Assembly (NCBI GenBank): GCA_013398015.1
Contig: VZRR01010919.1
Span: forward strand, 1,182,675 to 1,246,674
Length of the DNA stretch: 64,000 nucleotides
Direction: 5' to 3'
Source of the DNA: Oreocharis arfaki
Lineage: Eukaryota > Chordata > Aves > Passeriformes > Paramythiidae
Positions within the stretch are counted from its first letter, which is position 1. Each line of letters starts with the position of its first letter. Positions 49,669 through 61,110 of the stretch are shown piece by piece. Made by a program: the position numbers and the translations under genes. The notes below the pieces were generated by a model that made no database searches, was not told the DNA's origin, and was given only the letters and a program-made list of their open reading frames with translations.

Positions 49669-52600
49669 GAAATAATTTCCTGACTGCCACTATTCTGGAG
49701 ACAGAGAGGAGGGCATACATTTTTTTTTTTAAGCAAAATAATTAATGGAAAAGGCTATCAGTCTTTCCTTTAATAATTTATTCCTTATCATGAATCAGAG
49801 CGGAACCATTAAGAAAAAGACCAGAAGTCTTAAGGTGTTACGAACTTCCGTTAATCCTTGCATCCATATAAGATGAACAGAGAGGATAAAGAAAGAAATC
49901 TTGGAAGAAGAGAGCTGCTGAACTCATACTACAAAACATTAATGGCTTAGCTAGCAAACTATATTTCTGTTTGTTTTTGCGAGAACAGAAGAAAGTACAA
50001 AGAGGATTTCTGAAGAAATATGTCCAAAATGAATTGTGTTTGCACTAAGGTAAAAAATTCATAGCTTGAAGCACACAAAAAACCAAACTAATATTAAATC
50101 TAATATTGGGACAGGCTCCTGTGAGCTGTTTGCTACTCTGTTGACATATAATAGTCTGTTCAGCACTACAACTTACATTTTTGTACTACAAAGATGAGCA
50201 CAACTCCTGAGTTAGGCAAGAAAAAGTAATACAAAAATAATTCAAAAAATATTATTTCTTTTCTTTAAACACAATGGTGTTTTGTAGCTTAAACTAACAA
50301 ATCTTGATTGTCATATTGTCAAAAAAAATTCTATCTTTTTGAGTGTTTGATTGTTATCTAGTCCCCTGAACTTCATGTACATGGAAAATTCTTTGTTAGA
50401 GGGCAAAATTTCAGTGTATACTTAGTTTCTCTATATTTGCAGAATACACATGCAAGGAAGATTACAGGAGCATCTGAAGGTTACTTACAAAAAAGTATAA
50501 TGAAAAGCTCCAGAAAAATTCAATAACTGCTATTTGACATACATTTATGCATGCTCCAATACACTCAAATCAACTTTTTCATCTTTTACTTAGGCTCAAA
50601 TTAACTTCTCAAATATATCAAGTAATAGTGTTTACAGAACACAGAAGGCAAAACCTCCTTCTAAAACGCATTGAACAGAATTAATACTATTGGCATAGTC
50701 TAAGTAAGATAATCACTTCTGAAAAATTGATTAATAAATAAAAAATTCCTTATGTGCGGTGTCTCAGTTGCGGGGATTGGCTCGTATTTGCACTAGTTCT
50801 TTATGGTTGCTTGAGGCAATCATTCGATGGCAAAGGAAGCTCTACAATTAAAATAAATTACTGTGTTCAGGAGACAAAGGCAGAATATTTTATATGAACA
50901 CAGCAAGTGAGGGGACATCAACTGGTATAAACAATGATGGGGGAAAAAAATAGCGGCTATTGTTCTTGTAACACATTTTGAAATACGCTTTGCTTTTAGA
51001 AGCTGGCAAGTCTTGCATTTCTTTTTAAATAAGGAACTGGCTTAAGAAAAACAGGTTGGCTTGAGAAAGCAGGTTGTCACAGACTTTGGAAGTTTTCATG
51101 CTGCACAATGGCACCAAGGGCTCTAAATAAGTGCATATCATCACTTCAGAACACGTTCTGAAAAACTTCCTTTTGCTTACCAATAGCCCAGAGAATTAGG
51201 CAATATTCGACTTACACTACATTAATCAATTCTTCTACCTATTTTTACGAGGTAGAGTAGATCTCTTAATGTCTTGATCCAACAAAATAAAGAAGCCTAG
51301 TAGCTTCAGAGCATATTGGTCACGAGAAGAAATTATCTGTAATGCCCTGCAATCACTATTAGACAGGTATAATATGACGTTTAACATTCACTCCTGAAAT
51401 AGAGGTTGATGTATGGAGAGCGGAGAGTTATAATCCTATTTGTAACTTGACTTCATGAAACCTGGAAACTCCTCTGATTCCTGCCACTAACACCCATAAG
51501 CTGCCATAAGTAAATCCAAGCTATATAGCATGACAAGAACACACAGACACTGGTTAATAAATCCTGTCAAAACACCTTCTACAAACAGCTTCATAAAAAT
51601 GCATAAAATTGTCAAATATTTAGTATTGTTACTATGAGAGAAAATGTCTTAATAAGTCTCCTGGATTTGATGACATGTCCTCAGACTTATGAAACTTAGA
51701 TGAAATACTAGCCTCCAAATGCCAAATTTCTTAATTTTTAACACTATCTCATTAATTCTATGTTTTTTTTGCCTCACAGTAATAACATGAATATATGTAA
51801 CAGAGAAAGTTTATACATATTCTTAAGCAAAAGTAATCGAACACGTCACTGGAGTTCATAGTCATCTAGTAAACTTCTGTAGTTCGCTAGGTCATCTCCT
51901 ATGCTTAGCGGGTGTCATGAGGCATTGTAAAAAGTGTTAAAATTATTTAAGCCATATTTGGAGCCAGTTGCACAGACAGAGTGAGAAAGGTTCACCATAT
52001 GTTTGAGAGACCTGCTCAGGTCTGTGCTGAGACCTGCCACATCGATTCACTTTTCACTTACATCATTGTCTGTTGGGAACATCTATATCCTAATAGGTCA
52101 AACACTGTGAATGCACTCATTCTGATGCCTAGGAGTAGAGAGCTGCTGTTTTCCCTTGAACAAATCATTTATGTGAGAACTGGTGACAGACTAAGCTTAG
52201 TTTCTGTGCTCTTAGTGCTGTACTAGCAACACGGCCCAAACCTCCTCCACAAATTTCTTTTTCAATGGAAGAGCATCAGTAATCTCCCTCTCGACTGTGT
52301 AACATTCCCTCTCACTCCAAAATTTCTCACATATACACATTATCATCATTTATTACAAAGCAGAAGAAATGGGTTTGGTTTTACCCCAAGTACTCCTAAC
52401 TTTTTCTCATTAAAACTTTCAGCTTTAATTTATTTATTAATTTCAAAAGCCAATTTTATTTTCTGGAAGAACCATTGAACTTTGTTACTTTCCACTGTGG
52501 GACAAAACCAAAAGAAGTTGAAATCCATTGGAACCATGGATTATTATTGCTACTCGAAGCTCTAGAGCTTATTGTAACATACTTCCTATCAGTTCATTTT

Positions 52601-52857
52601 AAGAGAACTTAGAGAAATAAACAAACAAAAATCCCCAAACAAACAAAAAACCCAAAAAACCCCCAAATTTTTATTCTAAAAATTTTAATTTAACAGGATC
52701 AAAGTTCCTTTTCTCTTCAGTTCTCTCTCTCCACATATACACACAAGCTCAACCCCCTAGCACCCTTCCACCAACCAGGATATCAAATATTACACTTCAC
52801 ATGTTTTTTAGCAGTCCATCCTTATCACACCTCAAGAAACAGTAACACTTTTGCTGC
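49669..52857. other. AT-rich DNA, no gene seen
   Basis: About 3.2 kb without a recognisable gene or transposon. A low-complexity AAAC/CCCAAA patch lies at 52619-52672. Confidence 0.5.
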
Positions 52858-53365
52858 TCAGAATCACATAAGACAGTTTTGGAGGGAACTCAGGATACCA
52901 CTCAGTGCAACAGCCTTCTCCAAGTAGGGGCAACCTCACAAATAGACCAGATTTTTTTGAACATTGTCCAGAGGTGTTTTGAAAACCTCCAGAGCATCCC
53001 TGGGCAGCATGTCCAAAAAGGTCAGTCAGGATGTTTTTCTCTCACCCACGTACATGCTATTACAGATTGGGACTGCCACCTCCTGCCCTTTAATTGTGGT
53101 CATCTGAGAAGAGGCTGGCTCTATAGGCTTTACAACCCTCCATTAGGTGGTAGCATGCTATGACTAGTTCTGCCCTGCTCCCACAGCTTGCCCTTTTCTA
53201 GACTAAATTCATCAAGTTTCTCTGGCCTCTCTTTGCATGTCTTGTGGTTCAGCACTCCCAGTCATCTTAGAGGCCTTCCACAGCACCTTCTTCAGCTTAT
53301 CAACATCTCTTTTGCCCTGGGGAGCCCCAAACCATAGATAGATACCGTGTACCTGTTGTCAAGCC
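52858..53365 (-). mobile_element. CR1 LINE, 3' end, minus strand
   Basis: Reversed CR1. It has a decayed 3' tail (CAGAATCACATAAGACAG and TTTTGGAGGGAACTCAGG), then AACCTCCAGAGCATCCCTGG, GGGCAGCATGTCC, GGACTGCCACCTCCTGCCC, TTCATCAAGTTTCTCTGGCC, CAGCACTCCCAGTCATCTTA and CCTGGGGAGCCCCAAACCAT. This is the longest single CR1 3' fragment in the window and is moderately diverged. A 94-codon frame inside it is not a gene. Confidence 0.9.
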
Positions 53366-55960
53366 CTTGATGAAAGGAACAATATTTTAGAAAGAGAGTG
53401 GGAGTAGAATGGCTGACAAATAGATGCTTAGGACCTAAAATTAAACTTCATAGTGGATGCTAAATGGAGGGAGAAAAGAAGACAAAATTTAAATCTATTT
53501 CATACCTACCCCTTCAATCCTACCTCACTCTTCCCTCAAAATTACAAAAGAAAAGATATCTACTGGTATAATAATTGCCATAGGGCACTAACTGCTATTT
53601 TTCACTGGTTAAACAGAACTTGAAAAGGAAACTGCACAGAAGAACCAAACAGTATAAATCTAACAAAATAGCCCCATAAAGCAGTTCAGGAAGATGCTAC
53701 TTCACCTGAGGAAAAGAAATACAGAACTGGTTTGAGATAAACCCCTCAAAACACCCTGACCACGTAAGTTTAGGAAAGGTAACAGAAAGAGAGAGTGACT
53801 GAGAATCTAAAATTCCTAGAATAGCAACATGAAATGATTCAAGCAACGTTCAACAACAGCTCCTATCTTTACCTTCTGAATCTTCCCCTCTTCTTTTTGT
53901 GTGCTAAATGCAATTCCTCTCTTCACTTCTCACACAGGTATTTTCAGCTTTTCTCTTTTCTTGTTTGTTGGGTTTTTTCTTCCTTTTTCTTGTTTGTAGA
54001 GCTATAAATGTTACTTTGCTGAGTTTCAGTCAGCTAAACACAAACATGCTTTTCCTGAAATTTTTTTTTTTGAAACTTCAAACTAGAAGCCTTGGGGTCT
54101 GATACCAAACAGTAAGCTGAAAATCACTGATTTCCGTATAACTTTGTCACTCACAAAAGGGATGTACTTTTACTAAAAGTATGCCTCTCACCAGAGCCAT
54201 GCGGTAGGCCACTCAGAATGCTCTGCTGTCACAGACAAACAGCAAATTCTGACAATCCTCTTAATGCCCTCTTCCTCATCTCAACAACTCAGGTATTCCC
54301 ACTGCTTAGTTATGCAAATATGCCTCAACCTGCTTCATTCTCTTAATTTATTTTTCTACTTATCATATAGAATTTAAACATTAGTTAATTTCGAGTCATT
54401 CACACTGAAGGCTTACTACCCTCTAAATCTAATCTCATTGAATCCCCAGGCTGTTGCAAATTTCAACCCAAAACATTATAACATAATGCGCAACTCCAGA
54501 TCCTTTTTGACCCCAAAACTGTGAGGAAAAGTACAGTTTGTTTCCATCTAGGAGTCAGTCTGTTGTTTTCCCTTTACCTGAACTGGATTCTATCTTTCAT
54601 AAACCTATAGTAATATATTTTATATCAAGCAAGTCTTGCTAAACTTTTCCTCCATTCTCCCACCACCAAAACCTCCTGCTGCAAAACACATATAACTTAA
54701 CCCACAGCTGACATGAAAAATCTGTTTGTATCTCTATTTCTTAAAATTTTTTCATATTTTTATTATTAACAGTCTGCAAGAGGGATTTTTCCTAAATTTG
54801 AAAAGTTCTTGACACGGTTAAGTTTTAAATACAACCATGCTAATGGTCCAAATAATAACAATAGCAAAACAGAAAAGTTATATCTTTCTGTCCACATCCA
54901 ACAGTCCTATAATATGCTGCTGAGAAAAATCTGTGTATGATGTATCTTATTCTTTCAACTTAGCTGCCATGTTCCATTAGTAAAACTACTGATGTCTGAG
55001 ATGTGAGATTACAGAAATTCCTTAAGCCTCTCATGCAATAATTTTAAGTGAATAATGGAAGTCTCTTTCAAACATTCCTTCCAGCTTTTGTTAACATCGT
55101 TACGAAGTAATAAATACACACCATGGATATGGACAGCATAATCATAATTTTCTATTGGAGAAACAAAAAACCCAAGCACTACAGTAGTACTGCAAATAAG
55201 CAGGAACCTGGATGCCTCTGCAAGTTTTTTCCACATAGGTCTGTGCAGAACACAGAGACTAACAGGCAGTGAGTGCGGCCTACTAGCTGGACTTCATTTA
55301 TTCTGAAACTTCGCCCTGCTTTTTTTCTGAAGGAGATGGAAGCAGATTGGTGGTTCCCTTTGATACTTTTTCCCATTTAACATCTACCATTAGCTCCATT
55401 ACTTCCAATTTTTATAGCGGAATGTAATCGACAACAAGTGCTGGGCCCCAAAGGAGCCAAAAACCTAGCAATAGTAAAAAGCCCTCTCTAATCTACCTAG
55501 TGTACTTAAGCCCTGTTTGTAATTCACTTCCACTTTTCAAAAAGGAAATTTCTGTGAGGCACCTGAACCTATTCTGAAGCTTGAAATTACCCAGATTCTG
55601 TTCCAATGCAAAGAATATTTTGTATTTAAGATTGTCAGTGGCAGTCCCACCATGCTGCAAAAAGATCAGCAGAATTGTCAGCAGGAAAACTGTTGAAATT
55701 CCAGCAATAAAACTCATTCCTAGAATACACCAATTTTTTTTAATGAATATTTTTGTATCTTTTTTCTCTTTATACAGAGGAAACACTACTTTAATTCTCT
55801 TGACAACTATCGTACTTTGACAGCACATTTGTAGAAAAAACTCTAGGAGTAAATTTGCTTCGTCATTATATTTAACTGTTTTACAGCCACACATGGTTTT
55901 CTCATTTGGAGTTGCTGGTAGCCTTTTGTTGTCCATTCCTTTTTTCCTTCCCAATTAAAG
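53366..55960. other. AT-rich DNA with one 147-codon minus-strand frame
   Basis: No recognisable gene. An open frame on the minus strand (55493-55936, first ATG at 55934-55936) has 147 codons and one hydrophobic stretch near residues 70-93 preceded by lysines. It matches no family I know. Its length is within what chance allows in this composition. Confidence 0.4.
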
Positions 55961-55969
55961 AAAGACCAC

Positions 55970-55997
55970 TAACCCCTGTTAAGATTAACAGGGGTTA
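55970..55997. repeat. Perfect palindrome, 13-bp arms with a 2-base centre
   Basis: TAACCCCTGTTAA (55970-55982) and its exact reverse complement TTAACAGGGGTTA (55985-55997) are separated by only GA. The centre reads GTTAAGATTAAC, which resembles a paired half-site for a homeodomain dimer of the HNF1 type (GTTAATNATTAAC), one base shorter. Function is not shown. Confidence 0.95.
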
Positions 55998-58900
55998 ATA
56001 TAAGGTTTTGCAAGAATAGAGAGAAATTACTTTGAAAATACTGTATATTTTATCCTCTGTTATAATACATTTGGTTAAAGTATACCAGATCAAATAATTA
56101 TTAAAATAATCTGGGGAAAATGGATGCTATTCTAACTGAAAGCAGATTTATTGTGTAGATTGCTATCTTTCAGAGAAAGAAGAAGAGGTGAGGGAGAGTA
56201 GATGAGATTTATTTTTTGAGCCATTTTCACTTCCTCTTGGTTTCCCTAGCTAGACTCACTTGTCTCAGCAGAATGAATGACAACCTAAAAAGAGATGGAT
56301 AATAGCATGAAAGACCAAAGAGGGTCAAGCTGCTTAAGATCACCACGTGCGAGGTTAAGTAGTGAATCGATCTCACTTTGTGAGTATCTACAGCAGGACA
56401 AAACTTTTATGAGTTCTTCAGTCCAGCACACAAAGACACAACAAGGATGTAAGAGCTGGAGAACAAAGCCAAATTCAAACTAGCAACACAGTGCGCATTT
56501 TTTATGATAAAAGAATAATCATAGAATCACTTTAGCAGAGATTGCAATGGATTCTCTGTCACTGTCATTGCTAACATAATCTGATGGGATAGTTTTTTCA
56601 TTTCTAAAAACCAATATTGCTGCTCAAGGATACACAGAAGTCCTATTTACTGTGCCATAGAACAGCTAGGATCATATTGTTTACTCCTTGCTTAATCATG
56701 TATGAGTAATTATGTCAGATACCACTAAAATGGACACACATTAAAGGGTTGAAACCCAGAAACTGAGTTTTTCACTTGAAGTATAAGAGATGGCTTATTT
56801 TTCCTTGCCTTAAGAGGACAATAAAATTCCTAGAAATCATGAAATTAGTCAGGCTATGATTTGGAAAGAAGCAGATGTCCCTAAAGAATCATAAAAACTC
56901 TGTGTACATTTATTTTTATTCTTTCTGTTAAGGGACTATATGGCTCAAATGCTCCCCTAAAGAAATATTCCATGTTTCTGTTTACTTGCCACATACAGCC
57001 ACTACTGTACTGTACAATGGCTATTTCGAACAGCAGAATCTGATTCTCTCTTCATGTATAAACCAGCTGCAAGCTGTGGGCTTCAGGCTGGAATTGCAAA
57101 GCGAAGTTCTGTAGTCCCTAATTACTCTCTGCAAACTAGAAATATATCAATAAAAGGGGCAGATAGAAAGCCACAAGTACAAAACACCCCTGCTCACTAA
57201 ATGTATAAAGTATGTATTTACTACTTACTTTTTCTCACCATGTAATTTTTTCCCCTTCATTTATATACCTAAAGTTTCTCTTGGGTGTCAAAGTACACTG
57301 TTATCTAAGGGAAATCAATGTTTATGAAATACTATGATGCCAAACTCAGGTGCACTTCAGCAGCAGTTCATCATACTTTCTTATGAAGCATCATTCCAGT
57401 ATGATGGTAATGACAACTAAATTCCAACAGACTACATAGACTTCATTTTTAACCTTTCCAGGGTAATTTTTCTTTACCTGAGAGGTTTATGTCTTTACTT
57501 TCTTCCTTGCATCCCAGAACTAGCTACACTTCCTATGAGCATAAATTTGGAAAAAAGTGACTGTAAAATGTGTTAAACAAATGAAAAATTTTAATACTGA
57601 TGATTTTTCTGTCATGTGTTCTGTCATCCAGCAGACTTGTTCAGCTAGTAGCAGCACATTGTAAGAACTGCCTTTCAATATGGTTTTAAAACTGTTATTG
57701 ACTGTACTTCCTAAAGGTCAGACCTGAAAGTATTGTGCTCTTCGCTGCTATTTCCCTCCTTCTCTTTTTGGTTGTCAAAACCAGTCAATGAATACAAGTG
57801 CATGCACCTCGAAAGGAAGCTTTCCCAGACTGGATTGTATTATGCTAACTTGACAGGCATTTGTCTGTCATGTATTATGTTTGGTTTAGACAGATCTAAT
57901 TATATTACTTTTTCCTTTGGTTGAGGGGGGAAATTCTTATTGAGTATTAGTTGTGAAAACTGTTTTGTCTTTATTGCATGAAGGTCAAGTAAAATAAAGC
58001 TAGGTTTTTGTTTGTTGGTTTACAATTGCTACACTTTATTAAAAGCATTTCATTATTTCCACCCCCCAAAAATAAAAAAAACCCACCAATTCTTCTGGCT
58101 AGGAAAAAAAACTGTATGGCAAGCAATTTCCATAGGAAATAGAAAAGGTTAGTTTCTGATCTTAAGGCTGGAAGGAAGAAAAAAAAAAAATCCTCTCTGC
58201 ATAGCAATATCCCCAAGCCATTTGATTTTATTTAAAGCTTGTGATATGGGAGAAGTGAACCATGCTATATCTAGCCCATAAAAAAAGTTCCATTGAGAGA
58301 TGAAATTCAGGGTAGATTTTTTATGTGGAGCACTCCATACACATTTGATGGAGGTGCAAAGAACGGAAATCAATGCTGATCTTAGCCCAAGAACACTGGT
58401 TGGAAAATAATAGCAGACTGGGAGTGGATAAGAAACTAACTGCAGATCAAGTAAGAAATATTTCCAGCAGACTGTGCTTGTGCAGAGATTTACCTTTAGC
58501 TCAAGAAACAGACAAGGGTCTTGAGCAGTCACGGGTTTCTCTTTCAGTCCCATAGAGGATGTTTTAATATAAATTACTTTTAATTGCCCATTATTTTTGT
58601 ATATGACTAGAAGCAGGTATGTATGACAACCTCTGGTCATACTTATATAGAAAATGTTAAACTAAAAATCCTTTATTTCATAAGTTCAGGAAGAGTCAAT
58701 AATTCATATGTGGTGTAAGCATAGGCAAAACTCCCAGGTATTTCTACACATACCAACTAAAATCTATCCATGGCATACACTATACTGCATTTATGTGAGA
58801 GCTTCATTTCACAATTCCTAGTTATTCTCTCTTTTACTGAATATAATTCCTTTGATCTTTCTGTGGTCCCTAAGGTTCTAGTTCCTGAGATTCCAATCAC

Positions 58901-60370
58901 ATTTGTTGAGAGCCCACTTGCTGCAACTCATTTTTAGTAATTCATTGACTGAAAACAATGCAATTTTAAAAAACTCAAACCCAACAGGTAGGTATTGAGG
59001 CTACTTTGAAATTCCATTCTGATTAAGAAATACAGCAAAAATACAGAGGTATCTGAGGAAGGAACGCTCTAAAACATATAATTTACAACACTGATCCTGC
59101 AAACAAATACATCATTATGAGCAACCACTGACAAACAGCATCGTCTTTACCGGCTTTGATTGTTTGGGCTGCAGCTGTGGTAAAACTTCTGATTTATATT
59201 TTCTTTTAATTTCCTGAGAAGTAATTTTACAGTGATGTCTAGAGCATGTGAGAGGCTCTTTCCTTAGCTTCATCATAAATCTAAACAAATAAAATTATAA
59301 TAGCAATGGTACTTTTCTCACGGATAAAACTCTTACATTGTGTTATAAAAAAGGGGGAAAAAGGAAGAGGTAATTCTGTTTTTCATAGCATCAATTTAGA
59401 ACCAATTTAACTTAGCTACATAATGAAAATTATACGAGAAAATCGTGCACATTTAAGTGTCAACAAGATATACTTATGCTAAAACATTGTAACCTTCAGT
59501 TACCATGATGCTTTTCATTTTTATACTGTTAAATTCTTTAGCTTTTATAATGATTATTTGCATTAGAAAGATAACTGTAGAAATTTTATATAATACCCTC
59601 TGCAAACAAATACAGAATAAAACAATGTAAATGTGCAGACAGAAAATAGCACCAAAAAATGTGTTTTAAGAAGAATGCCCCCAAAATACATGGGAAATTT
59701 ATACTGCTCATAATTTCTACTCCTATCTAAATTTTGGTAATGTGCTTAACAGTATATATAATGAGAATACTTGGATTTTAGAATGCCACTGAAAATATGT
59801 ACTCCAGACATATACTAGATGAAAGAACTTGTGTCAGACTTCATAATATAAAACAATAGGTACAAGGAGCCGTATCTGGACAGGAACTTAGAGGTATGAC
59901 TCATTATAAAGATGAAAATTGTACCAAGAAGAACTGAGGTATTACAGATAAATTGAAATAAAAGGAAAAAGTCATGTGTGCTAAAAACTACCTGGAAGTA
60001 CAATCCAGAAATAGATCTGTTCAGTGCCCATCTATTTTTAAAATTTGACAAAAATATAGAAGTTCCAATTTTGTACATTTCAATGACCCATATTAATATG
60101 TGGGATTGCTGATTAATGAACTTCTCTCACAGATTCTTGATTAGGTTTCTCCATTCCATAGATTTTGAGAGTGACACATAATGAAACTTTCAGATACCTG
60201 TTGGGGTGACTGCTAAGGGGTGATCACAGTACACCGGAATCTTCAAATAAAGATCTGTCAACACTAAAAAAATAGCCAAAGTAATTTTAAAGACCAGCAC
60301 ATTAAAGAAATGCTCAAAAAGGATAAAAATTGTCATTCACTTTTACATGAGAAAAAATAAAACAGACCTA
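55998..60370. other. AT-rich DNA, no gene seen
   Basis: About 4.4 kb without a recognisable gene or transposon. A 163-codon minus-strand frame at 58149-58640 has no domain and crosses a poly(A)/poly(T) tract. Confidence 0.5.
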
Positions 60371-60374
60371 GCAA

Positions 60375-61110
60375 GCTAAATGTAAAACTGCAGAAAGGAA
60401 ACCAGGTGATACTTTAAGATGAAACTTGAAGAAGTCATAAAATAAAATATTTTCAAGCACAGAAGAAGTAGGATGACTGTAGAGTCAGAGGGGCCAGCAG
60501 ATTATCAGAGTACAAAAGTCACACTAGAGAAAGGGAAGACCACTGCAGAAAAGACAAGGGAATCCTTTCATCAGTGTTCACTGTGGAGAAGGTCAGAAAG
60601 GTTCCTTTCTTCACAAGGCATGAGATGGAGAAACTATTTTTTTAGGAAAACATCAATAGAAGAGGTTTTAGTACAAATTAAAAAATTGAACAGTAACAGT
60701 TGTCAGGACCAGGCAATTTGTTCAAGAGTGAAGGAAGTCTAGTACGAAGTTGCTGAGTTACTAACTGTAGCACATAAACTATTGCTCTAATAAGACTCTG
60801 AGTCAAGAGGAATAAAAAACAGGATTGAATAGATAAAACTCTTGAGAAAAGACTCATAAAAAGACTTAGGGAATTCAGAACAGCAAACTGGATAGCCATC
60901 AGGAAAAGAAGTAAGAATTACTATTCTAGAATTAACAGATGATAAATATGAAATATTTGCTAAAGCTCCACATGACTTTTACAGATTTTTGGAAGGACTA
61001 CTGCCTATCCAATTACATGGAAGGAGTTAATAAACATAGATGAATTAATGTAACTAATCTGGATCTTCAAAAAGCTTTTGCCAAGTTTCCATTCTCCAAT
61101 ATTTGACCCA
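60375..61110 (+). mobile_element. Old CR1-type LINE fragment (reverse transcriptase region)
   Basis: The sequence follows, with heavy decay, the amniote CR1 type still abundant in turtles. Recognisable blocks in order are: ATATTTTCAAGCACAGAAGA; TTTCATCAGTGTTCACTG then TGGAGAAGG; AGGAAGTCTAGTACGAAGTT then GCTGAGTTACTAACTGTAGC; and CTGGATCTTCAAAAAGCTTT. The last corresponds to the conserved reverse transcriptase motif L-D-F-x-K-A-F. No frame is intact and the 3' end is missing. Divergence far exceeds that of the other CR1 copies here, so insertion probably predates modern birds. Identification is from remembered family sequence, not a search. Confidence 0.65.

Noticed and set aside
56517..56550. 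Possible CR1 tail (ATCATAGAATCAC)
   Set aside because: Only about 13 bases match and the following GGTTGGAAGGGACC block is missing, so it may be chance.
58149..58640. 163-codon minus-strand open frame
   Set aside because: No domain or coding-like bias; it crosses homopolymer tracts, and its length is near chance expectation for this composition.
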